A stretch of 64,000 nt of DNA from Solanum dulcamara (GCF_947179165.1 NC_077240.1:70387501-70451500), one strand, 5' to 3'; positions 47,979-59,522 are shown, numbered from the stretch's first letter. Made by a program: numbers and translations. The notes: generated from the letters alone by a model not told the origin.

Positions 47979-48647
47979 ATAAGATTTGAAGAAATTGAAC
48001 TTGAAGGTTTGGTGGTAAAGTTAACCTATATTCTATATCTCCAAACTTCTCCAAAATCTCAGTAGTGCTTGCATCAATTGCGTGTAATATTGCAACTAGT
48101 TTTTGTTAATATAAGGAATAAGGCATAAGTACATTCTAAACTATGAATGAAAACCTAGTGAAATACCTTAACTTAACTAGGTATTTTTTACCTCTCCAAA
48201 CTTATTTTATCTGTATTTTCATGCATTTTTATGCTGATGTGACACATTCAACCAGGTCGAGTCGACTGCATTGTATAACACGCGCCTCCATGTGTGTAAA
48301 TATTTATTTTATTTTATTTTTATTTATAAATTTAGTATTTTAGTACAATCTAGTTAAAGCATTGAAATTACTAAATACCAAGAGAATCAATACAATCTGG
48401 TTAAAGCATTGAAATTACTAAATACCAAGAGAATCATGGCGATATATGACTCCAGCGAATATGTATAAGCATTAGATTTTCAACACGTTAGCACAAATCT
48501 AACATCCAGGAACTAATTCGAGGCAGTTTGAGGTAAACTTAGTGATCAAATCTACCAATTCAATGCCAATTTTTATAACCTTTGGGGACTTAAAATCTTT
48601 TGAATTATTAGTTAAATAAACACAACACAATCAGGCAAATTAGAGAA
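47979..48647. other. Unassigned sequence right of E1
   Basis: No coding domain. A stretch near 48123-48190 (CATTCTAAACTATGAATG and similar) resembles the ends of MITE-like elements. A 47-bp tandem duplication lies at 48344-48437. Confidence 0.35.
48344..48437. repeat. 47-bp tandem duplication
   Basis: 48344-48390 and 48391-48437 are near identical (TACAATCT(A/G)GTTAAAGCATTG... ending AGAGAATCA). Confidence 0.9.
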
Positions 48648-48664
48648 CTTATGCAAATGAGCTA

Positions 48665-48781
48665 CAACAACAACTTACCCAGTGAAATTTCACAAGTGGG
48701 GTCTGGGGTGGGTAGGATGTACGTAGACCTTACCACTACCTCATGGAGATAGAGAGGTTGTTTCCGAAAGACCCTCGACTC
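48665..48781 (-). mobile_element. 5'-truncated TS-type SINE with perfect 17-bp TSD
   Basis: On the minus strand it contains the blocks AGGTCTACGTACATCCTACC and ACCCCACTTGTGAAATTTCA and ends in AAGTTGTTGTTG, the (TTG)n tail of TS SINEs known from Solanaceae. The 17-bp sequence CTTATGCAAATGAGCTA flanks it exactly at 48648-48664 and 48782-48798. At 117 bp it lacks the tRNA-derived head. Confidence 0.9.
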
Positions 48782-48798
48782 CTTATGCAAATGAGCTA

Positions 48799-49245
48799 TG
48801 AATAGGAATCAAGATTTTAAATTAAGTGGCAAGACTTGGCTCCACTTAATATTAAGGGACCAAATGTGAGATTTTCAAATTTATTGGAATTTGAGTCATG
48901 ATTCTCCGTAAGTTTTACTTACTTCGTTGACCTCAAGATTAGATTCTTAGTTGTGTTATATAGACACCTATTGATGAGAGTAGCACAAATCAAAGACCTT
49001 TAGCTTGTTATGTGTTCTAGCCTTAATAAGTTTGGCATCAAAATATTCTCATAAATCAAGATTTAGAGGCATACACATCTTAAGACATGTATTTAGAGTG
49101 CAAGAAATAGAGAATGAAGGTGATGGCGGGGGAAGAGGAGGTAAATTCCATTTTGATACATATATGAATGAGTTTGAGTTAAACACTAAGCATTTGATAG
49201 CTCATGTAGGTAGGGGAAGAGAGAAAGGAACCAAAAATGAGGGTT
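48799..49245. other. Unassigned sequence before the copia element
   Basis: I see no domain. The 82-aa ORF (49005-49253) has a Gly-rich stretch but reads into the LTR. Confidence 0.35.
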
Positions 49246-49250
49246 CAAAC

Positions 49251-49682
49251 TGAAAGGGCTGCCAACAGCCTTAAAAGGCAAAGATTAGGCAACAACCTTT
49301 TTTGACAAACTTGCTCATCACACATTTTGAAAACGTGTATACGCATTTTCTTTCTCCTATAAATAGAGGTCTTTTTTCCCTCATTTAAATTATTCCAGAA
49401 AAAAAGAGTAAGAATACAAAGAGAGATATGCACCAAGATAAATATTGTAGTCTTGAGTGTCCTCTTTAGTAGTTGTTCCTTTTACAAGAGAGAAGTGTTA
49501 ATTGTTGTTTTCTCCTTGTATTTGAGAGCAGTATACTCCATATTTGAATAGTGAGATCCTTCTACCCCGTGGTTTTCCCTTCTATCTGTTAGAAGAGTTT
49601 CCACATAAAATTCTCATATCCAATTTATTTTCATATTAATTGTCATATCAAACTTTAATTATGGTTCTTCCTCCCCCCAACA
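49251..49682 (+). repeat. Copia 5' LTR
   Basis: Starts TGAAAGGGCTGCC and ends CCCCAACA. Compared with the 3' LTR it has a short deletion near the start. TATAAATA at 49358-49365, followed by AGAGGTC, is a good candidate promoter. Confidence 0.9.
49358..49365 (+). promoter_or_regulatory. Candidate TATA box of the copia LTR
   Basis: TATAAATA after a CT-rich run; the same sequence is at 53992-53999 in the 3' LTR. Confidence 0.6.
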
Positions 49683-49683
49683 G

Positions 49684-49695
49684 TGGTATTAGAGC
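49684..49695 (+). other. Copia primer-binding site
   Basis: TGGTATTAGAGC one base after the LTR end, the initiator tRNA-Met type. Confidence 0.9.
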
Positions 49696-49863
49696 CCACA
49701 GTTATTTTGTCTATTTTATGCGAAGGTACTATCTATGAATAGTATTTTTTTTGTGAATAGTAAAATTCGTTAAAAAGTACTATTTACGTAAATAATAAAT
49801 TTCGGTGATGGTACATTTTATCACGATTGTTCATAAAAATATTCAGAAACAATCTAGAAGGGT

Positions 49864-50660
49864 ATGAAGAAAATAACAATGTCGAATACAACAAAGTTTG
49901 ACGTTGAAAAATTCAATGGAACTAATTTTTCATTATGGAAAATGAAAATAAAAGCGATATTGAGAAAAGACAATTGTTTAGCTTCAATTGAAGGCAGGCC
50001 CATAGACGTTGTTGATGAAGGCAAGTGGAACGCCATAGACAGCAACGCAGTTGCTGATCTACACTTGGCACTAGCTGATCAAGTATTGTCTAGTGTGGCT
50101 GAAAAACGAACGACGAAGGAAATATGGAATACTCTTACGGGATTGTGTGAGGCCAAGTATTTACATGATAAAATCATCTTAAAAAAAAGATTGTATACTC
50201 TTCGAATGGCAGAGTCTATGTTAGTTACTGAACACATCAATACTTTGAATACTCTATTTTCGCAACTTACAACAATGGACTGCAAAATAGAGAGGACTGA
50301 ACATGTGAAGCTTCTACTTCAAAGTCTGCCTGACTCGTATGATCAACTCATTATCAATGTGATGAACAATATAGATAGTTTAGTTTTTGATGATATTACA
50401 GCCGTTGTCTTGGAAGAAGAAAATCGGCGCAAAACTAAGGAAGACAAACAAGTAAGTTCACAGCAAGTTGAAGCTTTGATGATGGTGAGAGGAAGACCAA
50501 TGGAACATGGCCCCAGTGGGAGTCACAATTATGGTAGATCTCAATCAAGAAGTAAGAAGAATATCAAGTGCTACAACTGTAGCAAGAAATAGCACTTCAA
50601 GAAAGATTGTCGGTTCAAAAAGAAGAGTGAACACCTTGAGCCATCAAATGCTCAAGGGAA
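49864..50660 (+). pseudogene. Copia gag with a stop inside the zinc knuckle
   Basis: From ATG 49864 a 242-aa frame shows the copia gag pattern: FNGTNFSLWKMKIKAILRKD, then WNTLTGLCEAKYLHDK and LLQSLPDSYD. It ends with TAG at 50590-50592, inside the CCHC knuckle (CYNCSKK, stop, HFKKDC at 50569-50610), where relatives have Gly. All four metal ligands are otherwise kept. The frame continues in the same phase afterwards. The 90-aa ORF overlapping at 50507-50779 is a shadow frame. Confidence 0.9.
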
Positions 50661-51100
50661 TGTTGCATGTACCTCAGATGATGGCGACATTTTATGTAGT
50701 GAAGCAATATCAAATAATAAAGGCAGAAAATATTTCACTAATGTCTGGATCATGGACACAAGAGCAACATGGAACATGACTTCTTAGAGAGAATGATTCC
50801 ATCAATATAATTCTATCTCAAGAGGGTTTGTGTTCATGGGAGACGATCATGCTTTAGATGTTATTGGTATTGGGTCCATCAAAATAAAAATATATAATGG
50901 AATGATATGTATCATCCAGGAGGTACGACATGTAAAAGATTTGTGGAAGAATATATTGTCTTTGGGATAATTAGATGATAATGGATGTTCATATAAGACT
51001 CATGGTGGAGTCATGAAAATATCAAAATAAGCGCTTGTATTGATGAAAGCGGAAAAACTTATTGTAAATCTATATGTGCTTAAAGGTGAAACACACTAAG
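50661..51100 (+). pseudogene. Copia protease region, catalytic Gly changed
   Basis: The active site reads WIMDTRATWNMTS, with the Asp kept (50755-50757) but the D-(S/T)-G Gly replaced by Arg (50761-50763). Several stops follow. The 50780-51100 stretch is the rest of the protease and the linker to integrase, with weak readable motifs. Confidence 0.75.
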
Positions 51101-51139
51101 AAGGAGAAGCATCAACCGCGTCAGCAAGTTCATTTGAAG

Positions 51140-52150
51140 AATCAATAATGATATGGCATCGTAAACTTGGTCATATGTCAGAATGAGGTTTGAAGATTCT
51201 TGTTGAGCAAAAGCTTCTTCTAGGGCTCAAAAAGGTTTCACTACCCTTTTGTGAGCATTGTGTTACCAGTAAGCAAAATAGACTGAAGTTTAGCAGTTCC
51301 TCTGCAAAAAGCAAGGAAATATTAGATCTGGTCCACTCTGATGTCTGGCAAGCACCGGTAGAGTCCCTAGGAAGAGCAAAATATTTTGTGTCATTTATTG
51401 ATAATTACTTCAGGAGAAGTTGGGTGTATCCAATCAAGAGAAAGGCAGATGTTTTTCCAATTTTCAAAGAGATCAAAGTGTGGGTGGAACTTGAATCTGA
51501 GAAAAAGATCAAGTATTTGAGGACAGATAATGGAGGAGAATACCCTGGTAATGAATTTGATAGCTTCTGTAAATAAGAAGGTATTAAAAGACAGTTCACT
51601 ATGGTATATACTCCACAACAAAATGGAGTAGCACAGCAGATGAACAGAACCTTGTTAGAATGGACAAGAGCTATGTTGGCAACTGTAGGGTTGGAAAAAC
51701 AAATCTAGGCAGGAGCAATCAAAACCGTCTGTTATATGATCAATCGGTCACCATCAACCGCAATTGATCTGAAAACGCCAATGAAGATGTGGATAGGAAA
51801 ACCAACCGATTATTCTCACTTATATATATTCGAAAGTCATGCTTATGTTATGTACAACACCTAAGAAAAACTAAAGTTGGATCCAAAATCCAGGGAATGC
51901 ATTTTCTTAGGGTATGCTGATGGAGTCAAGGGGTATCACTTATGGGATCCCATTACCCGCAAAGTGGTAATCAGCTGGGATGTTATATCTGTTGAAAACA
52001 ACATACAAGCAAAAGAAGGTAGCACTTCAAAAGAAAAATCAGAGACTACTATAGTTGAAGTTGAATAAATAGGAGAAGTTCCAGGTTCTTCTGAAGCAGC
52101 ACCAGAGCACAAAGAACAAGAGCAAGCTGAGATCGAAACTCCATAAGTTC
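51140..52150 (+). pseudogene. Copia integrase, catalytic Glu replaced by Gln
   Basis: The GAG-pre-integrase/HHCC region (WHRKLGHMSE, then FCEHC) has a TGA at about 51184. The core has HSDVW (Asp 51340-51342) and RTDNGGEY (Asp 51526-51528). The third catalytic residue, 35 residues later at 51634-51636, is CAG (Gln) where a GAG/GAA (Glu) is required. A TAA at 51574-51576 also breaks the frame. The C-terminal block SRECIFLGYADGVKGYHLWDP (51880-51950) is intact and typical of copia integrases. Confidence 0.9.
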
Positions 52151-52159
52151 GAAGGTCAT

Positions 52160-53060
52160 CTAGAGAGAGAAGAGAACCAGCTTGGCACTCAGATTATTCT
52201 ATGGAGAGCAATATTGCATACTGTCTATTAATCGAAGATAAAGAGCCTTCAACTTTTCATGAGGCTATGAAAGGCCAAGAATCATCTTTTTGGATGGCAA
52301 CAATGCAAGAAGAAATTGAAGCTCTTCATAAAAATAAAACATGAGATCTTGTTTAATTACCACAAAAAAGGAATCCATTATAAACAAATGGATCTACAAG
52401 ATCAAACGCAATGGTAATGATCAAGTGGAGAAGTATCATGCAAGATTGGTGGTGAAAGGATTCGCTCAGAAAGAAGGTATAAACTTCAATGAGATATTTT
52501 CTGTGGTGTTTTGACTTACAATAATTTGAGTGGTCCTAGCGATGTATGCTATATTGGACTTGTAGTTGGAGCAGTTAGATGTCAAAACTGCATTTCTTCA
52601 TAGAGAAATTGAAGAAGAAATTTACATGCTCCAACCAGAAGGTTTTGAAGAACAGGGAAAAGAGAACTTGGTTTGCAGGTTGAACAAAGCTCTATATGGT
52701 CTCAAACATTCACCAAGGTATTGGTATAAGAGATTTGATTCCTTCATTATAGGCCTTGGATACAACATACATAGTTCAGATCCTTATGTTTATTACAAGA
52801 GATTTGGTGATGACGATTTTGTTATTTTGCTGTTGTATGTTGATGACATGTTGGTAGCAGGCCCCAACAAAGATCATCTTATAAATTTAAAGTCATAGTT
52901 GGCTAGGGAGTTTGAAATGAAGGACTTGGGACCAACAAACAAGATTCTACGGATGCAAATTCACCGAGACAGAAATAATAGGAAGATTTGGCTTTCTCAA
53001 AAGAACTACTTGAAGAAAATCTTGAGGCGCTTCAAGATACAAGACTGTAAGTCAATTTCT
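52160..53060 (+). pseudogene. Copia reverse transcriptase
   Basis: The start EAMKGQESSFWMATMQEEI (about 52260) and then MEQLDVKTAFLHREIEEEI and NKALYGLKHSPR (52560-52720) are characteristic. The YVDD catalytic box lies at 52836-52847. Stops near 52342, 52355, 52513 and 52896 and a short frameshift near 52370 split it. LAREFEMKDLGP resumes at 52899. Confidence 0.9.
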
Positions 53061-53802
53061 ACCCCACTTTCTATTAATTTTAAGTTATCCTCAAGTATGA
53101 GTCCTAGCAATGAAGTAGAGAGGATGGAGATATATCAAATACCGTATGTATTAGTAGTGGAAAGTTTAATGTTCGTCATGGTATGTACAAGACCTGACAT
53201 TGCACAAGCTATAGGAGTGGTTAATCGATACATGGCTAATCCTAGTAGAGAGCATTGGAATACTATTAAGAGGATCCTGAGATATATCAAGGGTACCTTA
53301 GATGTTACAATGTGTTATGGAGGATCAGACTTTACTGTTAAAGGTTATGTTGATTCAGATTATGCAAGTGATCTTGATAAAAGCAAGTCCACCATAGGTT
53401 ATGTGTTTACTCTTGCTGGAGGAGCTGTAAGCTGGGTTTCAAAACAACAATATATCGTAGCTACATCTACGATGGAAGCAGAATATGTAGCAGCTACATA
53501 AGCTGGCAAAGAGGCAATATGGATGCAGATGTTACTGGAGGAACTCGGGCACAAATAAGAGAAGGTTGCTCTATTTTGTGACAGTCAGAGCGCTTTGCAT
53601 CTTGCAAAGAATTCAGCATTTCACTCAAGGACAAAGCACATACGAGTTAAATATCACTTTGTTTGTGAGAAGGTGGAAGAAGGCAGTGTGGATATTCAGA
53701 AAATTCACACTAGTGACAACCTAGCAGATATGTTTACGAAGCCGATCAACAGTAACAAGTTCATATGGTGTCGATCTTCCATTGGCCTAGCAGAAACATA
53801 GC
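53061..53802 (+). pseudogene. Copia RNase H and C-terminus
   Basis: GYVDSDYASDLDKSKSTIGY (about 53345-53402), WVSKQQYIVATSTMEAEYVA and DSQSALHLAKNSAFHSRTKH are the RNase H motifs. The polyprotein ends SDNLADMFTKPI, then a TAG at 53799-53801. Stops at 53499-53501 and about 53556 interrupt it. 53803-53863 is 3' non-coding. Confidence 0.9.
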
Positions 53803-53874
53803 ATTGCAGCAGTTGGGTGAAAAATGTGGTGTGAAGACTTAATTGATTCTCAATTAAATCTTCAAGTGGGAGAA

Positions 53875-54314
53875 TGCAAAAGTCAAAAAGGATTGTTAGC
53901 AGCCTTAAAAGGCAAAGATTAGGCAGCAACCTTTTTTGACAAACTTGCTCATCATACGTTTTGAAAATGCGTATACGTATTTTCTTTCTCCTATAAATAG
54001 AGGGCCTTTTGCCCTCATTTAAATCATCCCAGAAAGAGAGAGTAAGAATACAAAGAGAGATATACAGCAAGATAAATATTGTAGTCTTGAGTGTCTTCTT
54101 TAGTAGTTGTTCCTTTTACAAGAGAGAAGTGTTAATTGTTGTTTTCTTCTTGTATTTGAGAGCAGTGTACTCCATACTTGAATAGTGAGATCCTTCTACC
54201 CCGTGGTTTTTCCCTTCTATCTGTTAGAAGGGTTTCCACGTAAAATTCTGGTGTCCAATTTATTTTCATATTAATTATCATATCAAACTTTAGTTGTGGT
54301 GCTTCCCCCCAATA
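53875..54314 (+). repeat. Copia 3' LTR
   Basis: Starts TGCAAAAGTC and ends CCCCAATA (terminal CA changed to TA), followed by TSD CAAAC. Nearly identical to the 5' LTR apart from scattered substitutions and the 5'-end deletion. The 121-aa minus ORF (53705-54070) is LTR and RNase H antisense. Confidence 0.9.
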
Positions 54315-54319
54315 CAAAC

Positions 54320-54986
54320 AACATTAATCATGTGCGTCCTTGTAAAAGTTCAGTGTTATCCCTAAGGCAGCCCTTAATATAAACTACTAGGCATTAGGAG
54401 TTTTCACCAGAGAAAGCTTTTAGTCTTCAGATTTATCTAGAAGTAACAAATAAATCACCTTTCAGCCATTTGGCTAAATTATATTATAACAAAAGGGTTG
54501 AGCAGACAGATGGATTTATGCAGATAAAAGGCAACGAAATTTTCACATGCAATTCAGGCCCAATGAACGAGAGCCAAATTGTAAACAGAACTCATGATTA
54601 GTACTATCACCAATAGTGATTCCTAATCTGCACAACACTGCAGCCATATTATGGCATGTCATTTCAAGGCTTCATTATAATTAGTCAAAGAAATCTAATA
54701 GCATATTTAAAGTTTATATCAACAGTCATCCGAACCATGTTTTTATTTCATTTTTTCCAAAATCCCTTCTTCCCTATAGTTTCTTTTTATACGGCATTGG
54801 AGTAACTCAAATTACACAACTGATTGTTGGGTATTTGCCCTGAGTTTCTTATCGTTATTGGATTTTTTTTTCCTAAAAGAAAAACACAAACTCTCCATAT
54901 TTGGATAGTTCTTTTTCTTGTAGGAAAATGTTTATAACTTTATAAATAAAATCATTCGTTTTTACATGTAGCATTCACAATGTAGT
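54320..54986. other. Unassigned sequence right of the copia element
   Basis: AT-rich sequence without readable domain, repeat or ORF of interest. Confidence 0.3.
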
Positions 54987-57981
54987 TGACATGCCCGATT
55001 TCTCGATCCATGATGACACTGACTATAACCTACCAGTAAGTAAGTCAATCCGTAATCCGAAATAGCTAGTATTGGGTATAAGGGTAGAAACTAAATAAGA
55101 ATAAGCAATTCTAATATAACAGCATAGATAAGAGGAAGACAAGCTGAAATAAATATATATAATTTATTCCTCCTAGAACCTGAAAGTCACTAGTACAGAG
55201 CTGACTAAGCAAAAGGAGTACAAGTCTCAAAGGTGGACCACAGAAACAAAACTTGTCTCAAAAACAAAAAATCAGTCATATGTATATACAGATGGAGACC
55301 AAAATAGTACAAAACGCCAAGTGCTCACCCCCATCTCTGGATTAGACTGCTCCAAGCTTGAATCAACACTGACCACTGGTGCTTGGACCTGCATCACGAA
55401 AAATAGATGCAGAGTGTAGTATAAGTACCAAAACAATAGGTACACAGTAGGCATTATAGGCCCTTTAAGCTTTAAAAAAGTAAAAGTAATATGAAAAGGA
55501 AGAATAGGACATAACAAGGTCAAGACCGAAAATCTTAAATAAACTAATGAAGTGTAAACGAGTGTAGAAAGAACTAACTAAAGTACTATACAAGCTAACT
55601 ACACTTAACTGAACCCCCATAAGCCTAAAAGGCACACTCGTGTATAAATTTAAATAAAATTCGAATGGACACCATAAGACCGCGATGGATACAGAGAATA
55701 GCTACTACAAGAACCAAAGTTGAGAACCCAAGACTGAAGAATGTAGAACCCAAATCTCAAACCGAACTAGTAGAATCTGAAAGGATGGAGGTCAGATGTC
55801 TAATCGAATGCTCACCAAAAGTACCCAAGTAACCAAACAAAAGTATCGAGTAACCGAGGTCAGACCTCTAACTGGATGATGTTTACAAAGATCCAAATAA
55901 ATGAGGCCATACCTCTAACCGGATGCTCTTAGAAATGTCAATGTGGTCGAGGCTGGAGCTTGAATCTGGATGCCCAAAAAAATATCAAATATAGCTTCTT
56001 CAAGTGCTCCCAAAGGTCAAAAGTTACTAATTTCTGTGGATCGCCGTCCACACCTACTCAATCAATTAAACTAGTTGAGCTAAACTCCAAATCAAATCTT
56101 GAATTACAGAACAGAACTCAGTATCATCACTAGAAACTCATAAAACCGTAGAGTTGGAGAGTAAGGATAGAAAGTCATTGAAGCAAGCGCACCTCCTAGA
56201 TAAGGCTTATACTATCAGACTCAATTCTTATACACCAATCTACAAGGATCTAAGACGGTTGAAATGGCGTCGGGGAAAGGCTAAGGCTTATTGGTCCAAA
56301 TCATGCATTTCTACAGCAAGTCTAGTCAGACCTAGGCTAAGGCCAAACATGCTCCAAACAGAATATAAAACAAGTATATGAACATACAACAAGGCATGGA
56401 TGATCAACAAGGAAAGTCGCATGCTCACAAGTACCAAACCAGAATTCTAACTAATCAACAGACTTTATCTTAAAAGGAAAAAGTCGTAGCCTACTTGTAG
56501 GCCAGTCACGCATGCTCCATAATAACTATATCAGAGCTTTTTCCTTCCGCACAGCCTCCAAATGCTTTCAGCTATCAAAAATAGGTGCACAATTTTAATA
56601 TGGTCGTTTTGATATTAAAATTACTAAAATCAGAGATGGGCCAATTTCAGAGTCAAAAACAGGAATGTGCGACCCGTACTGGAAATTTTAAAATTGATGG
56701 CTTAAAAAGTTTATAATCACCTCTCCGAGCATGTGTTCATAATTGGAACACAATTCGATTCTTGAAACAGCTTAAACAATCACATGCAAGAATTTTACAA
56801 TTTGATCACCATTAAAGCTATGGGACAATAGCTACAAGCTATAATTTACCTCCAAAAAATCCTTTTCAACACTTTTTGATCATGAAATCATGTAGACACA
56901 ACATTTACGAACTCCTAGGACTTGAAATCACCCAAATTGGAGTTGTATAGCTCATACAATTGAGATTTGAAATATTAGAAGTGAGCTGAGTTCGTCCTTG
57001 GTCTTTAATTAAAAAACTAGGGATTTACTCTTCGCGAATATGGCTATAGTATCCTATGAATGTGGATAAGATAAATTCATACCTTCACAATTGGGGAGGC
57101 CTCCACGAAAATATGGAGAAGAGGGAGGCAGCTCTTTGCAAACACAGCCCGTGGCTCGCAAATAGGGAGGCTTGGCTAACATACTTCTGCAAATGCGACA
57201 AGGGTCTCGTGAATGCAGAGACCAGTTCACCAAACCTTTGCAAACACGTCCCTCTACCCAGGGAATGTGAAGGGTAAATCACCCTTGCACCAACAGCTAC
57301 TTCAACTTTAAATTTTGGTATTGTCCAAGTCTCCAATGGGGTGCTCGGAATTCGTTCGGTCTCCTATGCGTGAAATTAGAACATACTACCCCACTAAATT
57401 CGATATTCCAAATTCAATGGAGTATTTCAAATTCTAATAAGAGTCATTTTAATAAAATAGTAGGTCCCACACTCATGTGTCATTTTAAACTAAATTTCAC
57501 AATGAGCCTCAAGATTAGACCAGAAACATCGAGAAGCGAATAAAAGGCCGTTCTAGATAAAACTCGACATTATAGAACTAACCACACTGATGGAAATTTT
57601 TTTCGAGCATGTTTTCCAAGAATGTTGACCAAAGTCGATCTTAGGCCAAATTTTAAAGGCTAAAATGCCAAATAACCCCAAACTCGCATCGATTACTTTG
57701 ATACTCATGTTGGCCATGATACTTGCCTAATTTGGTCATTTCGAAGCTGATGAAATCTTCACAATTCCATTCTAAGGTTATTTACCTAATGTTATAACCA
57801 AAGCCAACTTTTCAAGTTTCAAAAGCTCCAAAATAGAAAAATGGGCCTAAAACCCAAACGAATGACCAGACGATCAAACAGTCAGTGCCAGCAAGTCATA
57901 AATGACTTGGGGTCACCACATGAATGCTCTAAATGATGAAAAGAAGGCATTAAGGCAAAAATGACCTAGAGGGTTAGTACA
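54987..57981 (-). repeat. Probable minus-strand gypsy LTR (about 3.0 kb)
   Basis: The left end reads TGACATGCCCGATTTCTCGATCC, a decayed inverted ...CGGGTCGTGACA terminus, followed by text (GACACTGACTATAACCTACCA) typical of that LTR type. The right end is ...GGGTTAGTACA. No PBS is seen at the left and no TSD matches well (flank ATATT on the right), so borders are tentative. ORFs at 55272-55523, 56154-56381 and 57056-57336 have no domain. Confidence 0.55.
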
Positions 57982-58230
57982 ATATTATTAGGGGTTTTGA
58001 GAGTTTTGTATAGCTGGAGAATTTGTAAGACATAAGTGTTACGTTAACACTCGTATGATCCTCTTTGTATTCCAAACGAAATCTATGAGGTTATTTTTCT
58101 ATATTGTATACTCTGTTTTATATAGTGAATTGCTCATCTCCTCATGGTATTTTGAGTTTTACTTTGCTAGCTTTCGCATGTCACCTAATTATTTTCAGTC
58201 TTAACAAAAATCAACAGTATATAGAGATAA
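57982..58230. other. Unassigned sequence between LTRs
   Basis: The wording (TTGTATAGCTGGAGAATTTG, CTTTGTATTCC) resembles the U5 end of copia-type LTRs, but no boundary is visible. Confidence 0.3.
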
Positions 58231-58751
58231 TGTTGTTGTGGAAATCAAATTTTGGTAGTAATGGTAGCCACATGTTGAAATTAGTAGTCAAATTATGGTG
58301 AAAGTTGTTAGCCAAACTTTGTAGAAATTGACTTCCACATTTGTTAAAATTGTTAGTTAAATTTTGGTGAAAGTTGGCAACCAAACTTTGTAGAAATTGG
58401 TATCCACATTTATGTCACTAATGATGTAATCAAGATGTTCAATAACTCTGTGAATATAGAGAGTAGCAATTGAGCATTTGAAAATACACCAAAAATAGAG
58501 AGAGCATTGAGAGTTATCCATAGTCTATTTTTTGTTTGTGAGAAAATAGTACGGGAGTATTTTAGTGAGTTGTGTGAAATAAAAAAGCGTTGTTCTTTTA
58601 AAAGGAGTACACGTCTTTTGACATTACCAAGTTGACATAACTATTATTGTATCATATTTACCCCGTTATAATATTTGGTGTTGTTGTTACTCTCTTGTTA
58701 TTTCTATTTAGTGTGAATATTATCTTGAGTGGGATTATCATTTTTTCAACA
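58231..58751 (+). repeat. Ty1/copia-type 5' LTR
   Basis: About 520 bp, starting TGTTGTTGTGG and ending TTTTTTCAACA, followed by a PBS-like TTGTATCAAAGCC at 58755-58767. It contains an imperfect 69-bp direct repeat (units starting 58297 and 58366). Confidence 0.7.
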
Positions 58752-58754
58752 ACG

Positions 58755-58767
58755 TTGTATCAAAGCC
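58755..58767 (+). other. Copia primer-binding site (decayed)
   Basis: TTGTATCAAAGCC matches TGGTATCAGAGCC with two changes, four bases after the LTR end. Confidence 0.7.
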
Positions 58768-58768
58768 A

Positions 58769-59442
58769 TGACAAAGTCCACTATCTTTTTAGTACCCTTG
58801 TCTCACAAAATAAAATTGTGAAAAATAGTGTCTACGAATGAAAGTCATTCTTGGTTCTCAAGATTTTTGGGACATTATTGACAAAGGGTATACAAAACCC
58901 GCTAATAAGGAAATTTTGTCCCAAAATGAAAAAGAGTTCTTGTTAAAGACAAGTAAGAAAGATCAACAAGATCTCACTCTCATCCACCAGTGTTTGGATG
59001 ATGTCATGTTTGAGAAGGTGGTTGATGTAACCACCTTAAAAGAAGCTTGGGAGATTTTACAAAATTCTCTTCAAGGAGTTGATAAAGTAAAGAAGATAAA
59101 ACTTCAAACTCTAATGGATGATTTTGAAGTTTTAAAAATGAAAAAATCAAAATCCATTTCAGATTTTTGTTCAAGATTGATGGCCGATGTGAGTCAACTA
59201 AGAAGGTACGGGGAGGAAGTAGATAATGTGCGTATGGTAGAAAAGATCCTTTGTTCTTTAACCTAAATTTGATTATGTTATATGCGCTATTGAGGAGTCT
59301 GAAGATTTAGACTGTATGGCAACAGAGCAATTGGAAGGTTCTTTACAACCCCACAAAGAAAAGATGAAAAGGAGAAAAGAAGAACCACCAGAGCCATTTC
59401 TTAAAACTCAGGCATTCTTCAAAGATTTAGAAGATGTAAAAA
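58769..59442 (+). pseudogene. Second Ty1/copia gag (UBN2-type), truncated
   Basis: The 142-aa frame 58838-59266 begins VILGSQDFWDIIDKGY and includes LDDVMFEKVVDVTTLKEAWEI and KKSKSISDFCSRLMADVSQL, a UBN2-type copia gag. The true start is probably upstream (near ATG 58769), with a stop at 58839-58841. After the stop at 59264-59266 a +1 shift restores FDYVICAIEESEDLD and EQLEGSLQPHKEKMKRRKEE. The frame is cut at 59443 by an LTR. No pol follows in the window. Confidence 0.85.
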
Positions 59443-59522
59443 TATCATGCCCCGAGAGGGTACCCTAGGCATGATCGGCATTTAGAAATCATATCTGGCC
59501 TCCAAGAGAACAACTTGGTCTC
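59443..59522 (-). repeat. 80-bp end of a related gypsy LTR, split by insertion
   Basis: It reads TATCATGCCCCGAGAGGGTACCCTAGG..., matching the terminus of the LTR that starts at 59523 (TGTCACACCCCGAAAGGGTACCC), with TG changed to TA. The rest should lie beyond the inserted element to the right. Confidence 0.75.

Larger units (their letters stand above)
49251..54314 (+). mobile_element. Complete, degraded Ty1/copia element, TSD CAAAC
   Basis: The 5.06-kb element has LTRs of 432 and 440 bp, PBS 49684-49695, gag-protease-integrase-RT-RNase H (the copia order) and a polypurine tract AAGTGGGAGAA at 53864-53874. TSD CAAAC lies at 49246-49250 and 54315-54319. The RT box YVDD and the RNase H are of the TNT1/Tork type by pattern. 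Several stops, a lost protease Gly and a changed integrase Glu make it inactive. Confidence 0.95.

Noticed and set aside
49005..49253. Possible small host gene before the copia element
   Set aside because: No domain, and the frame runs into the LTR.
55272..57336. ORFs of 73-83 aa on both strands as host genes
   Set aside because: They lie inside a probable LTR and have no recognisable motif.
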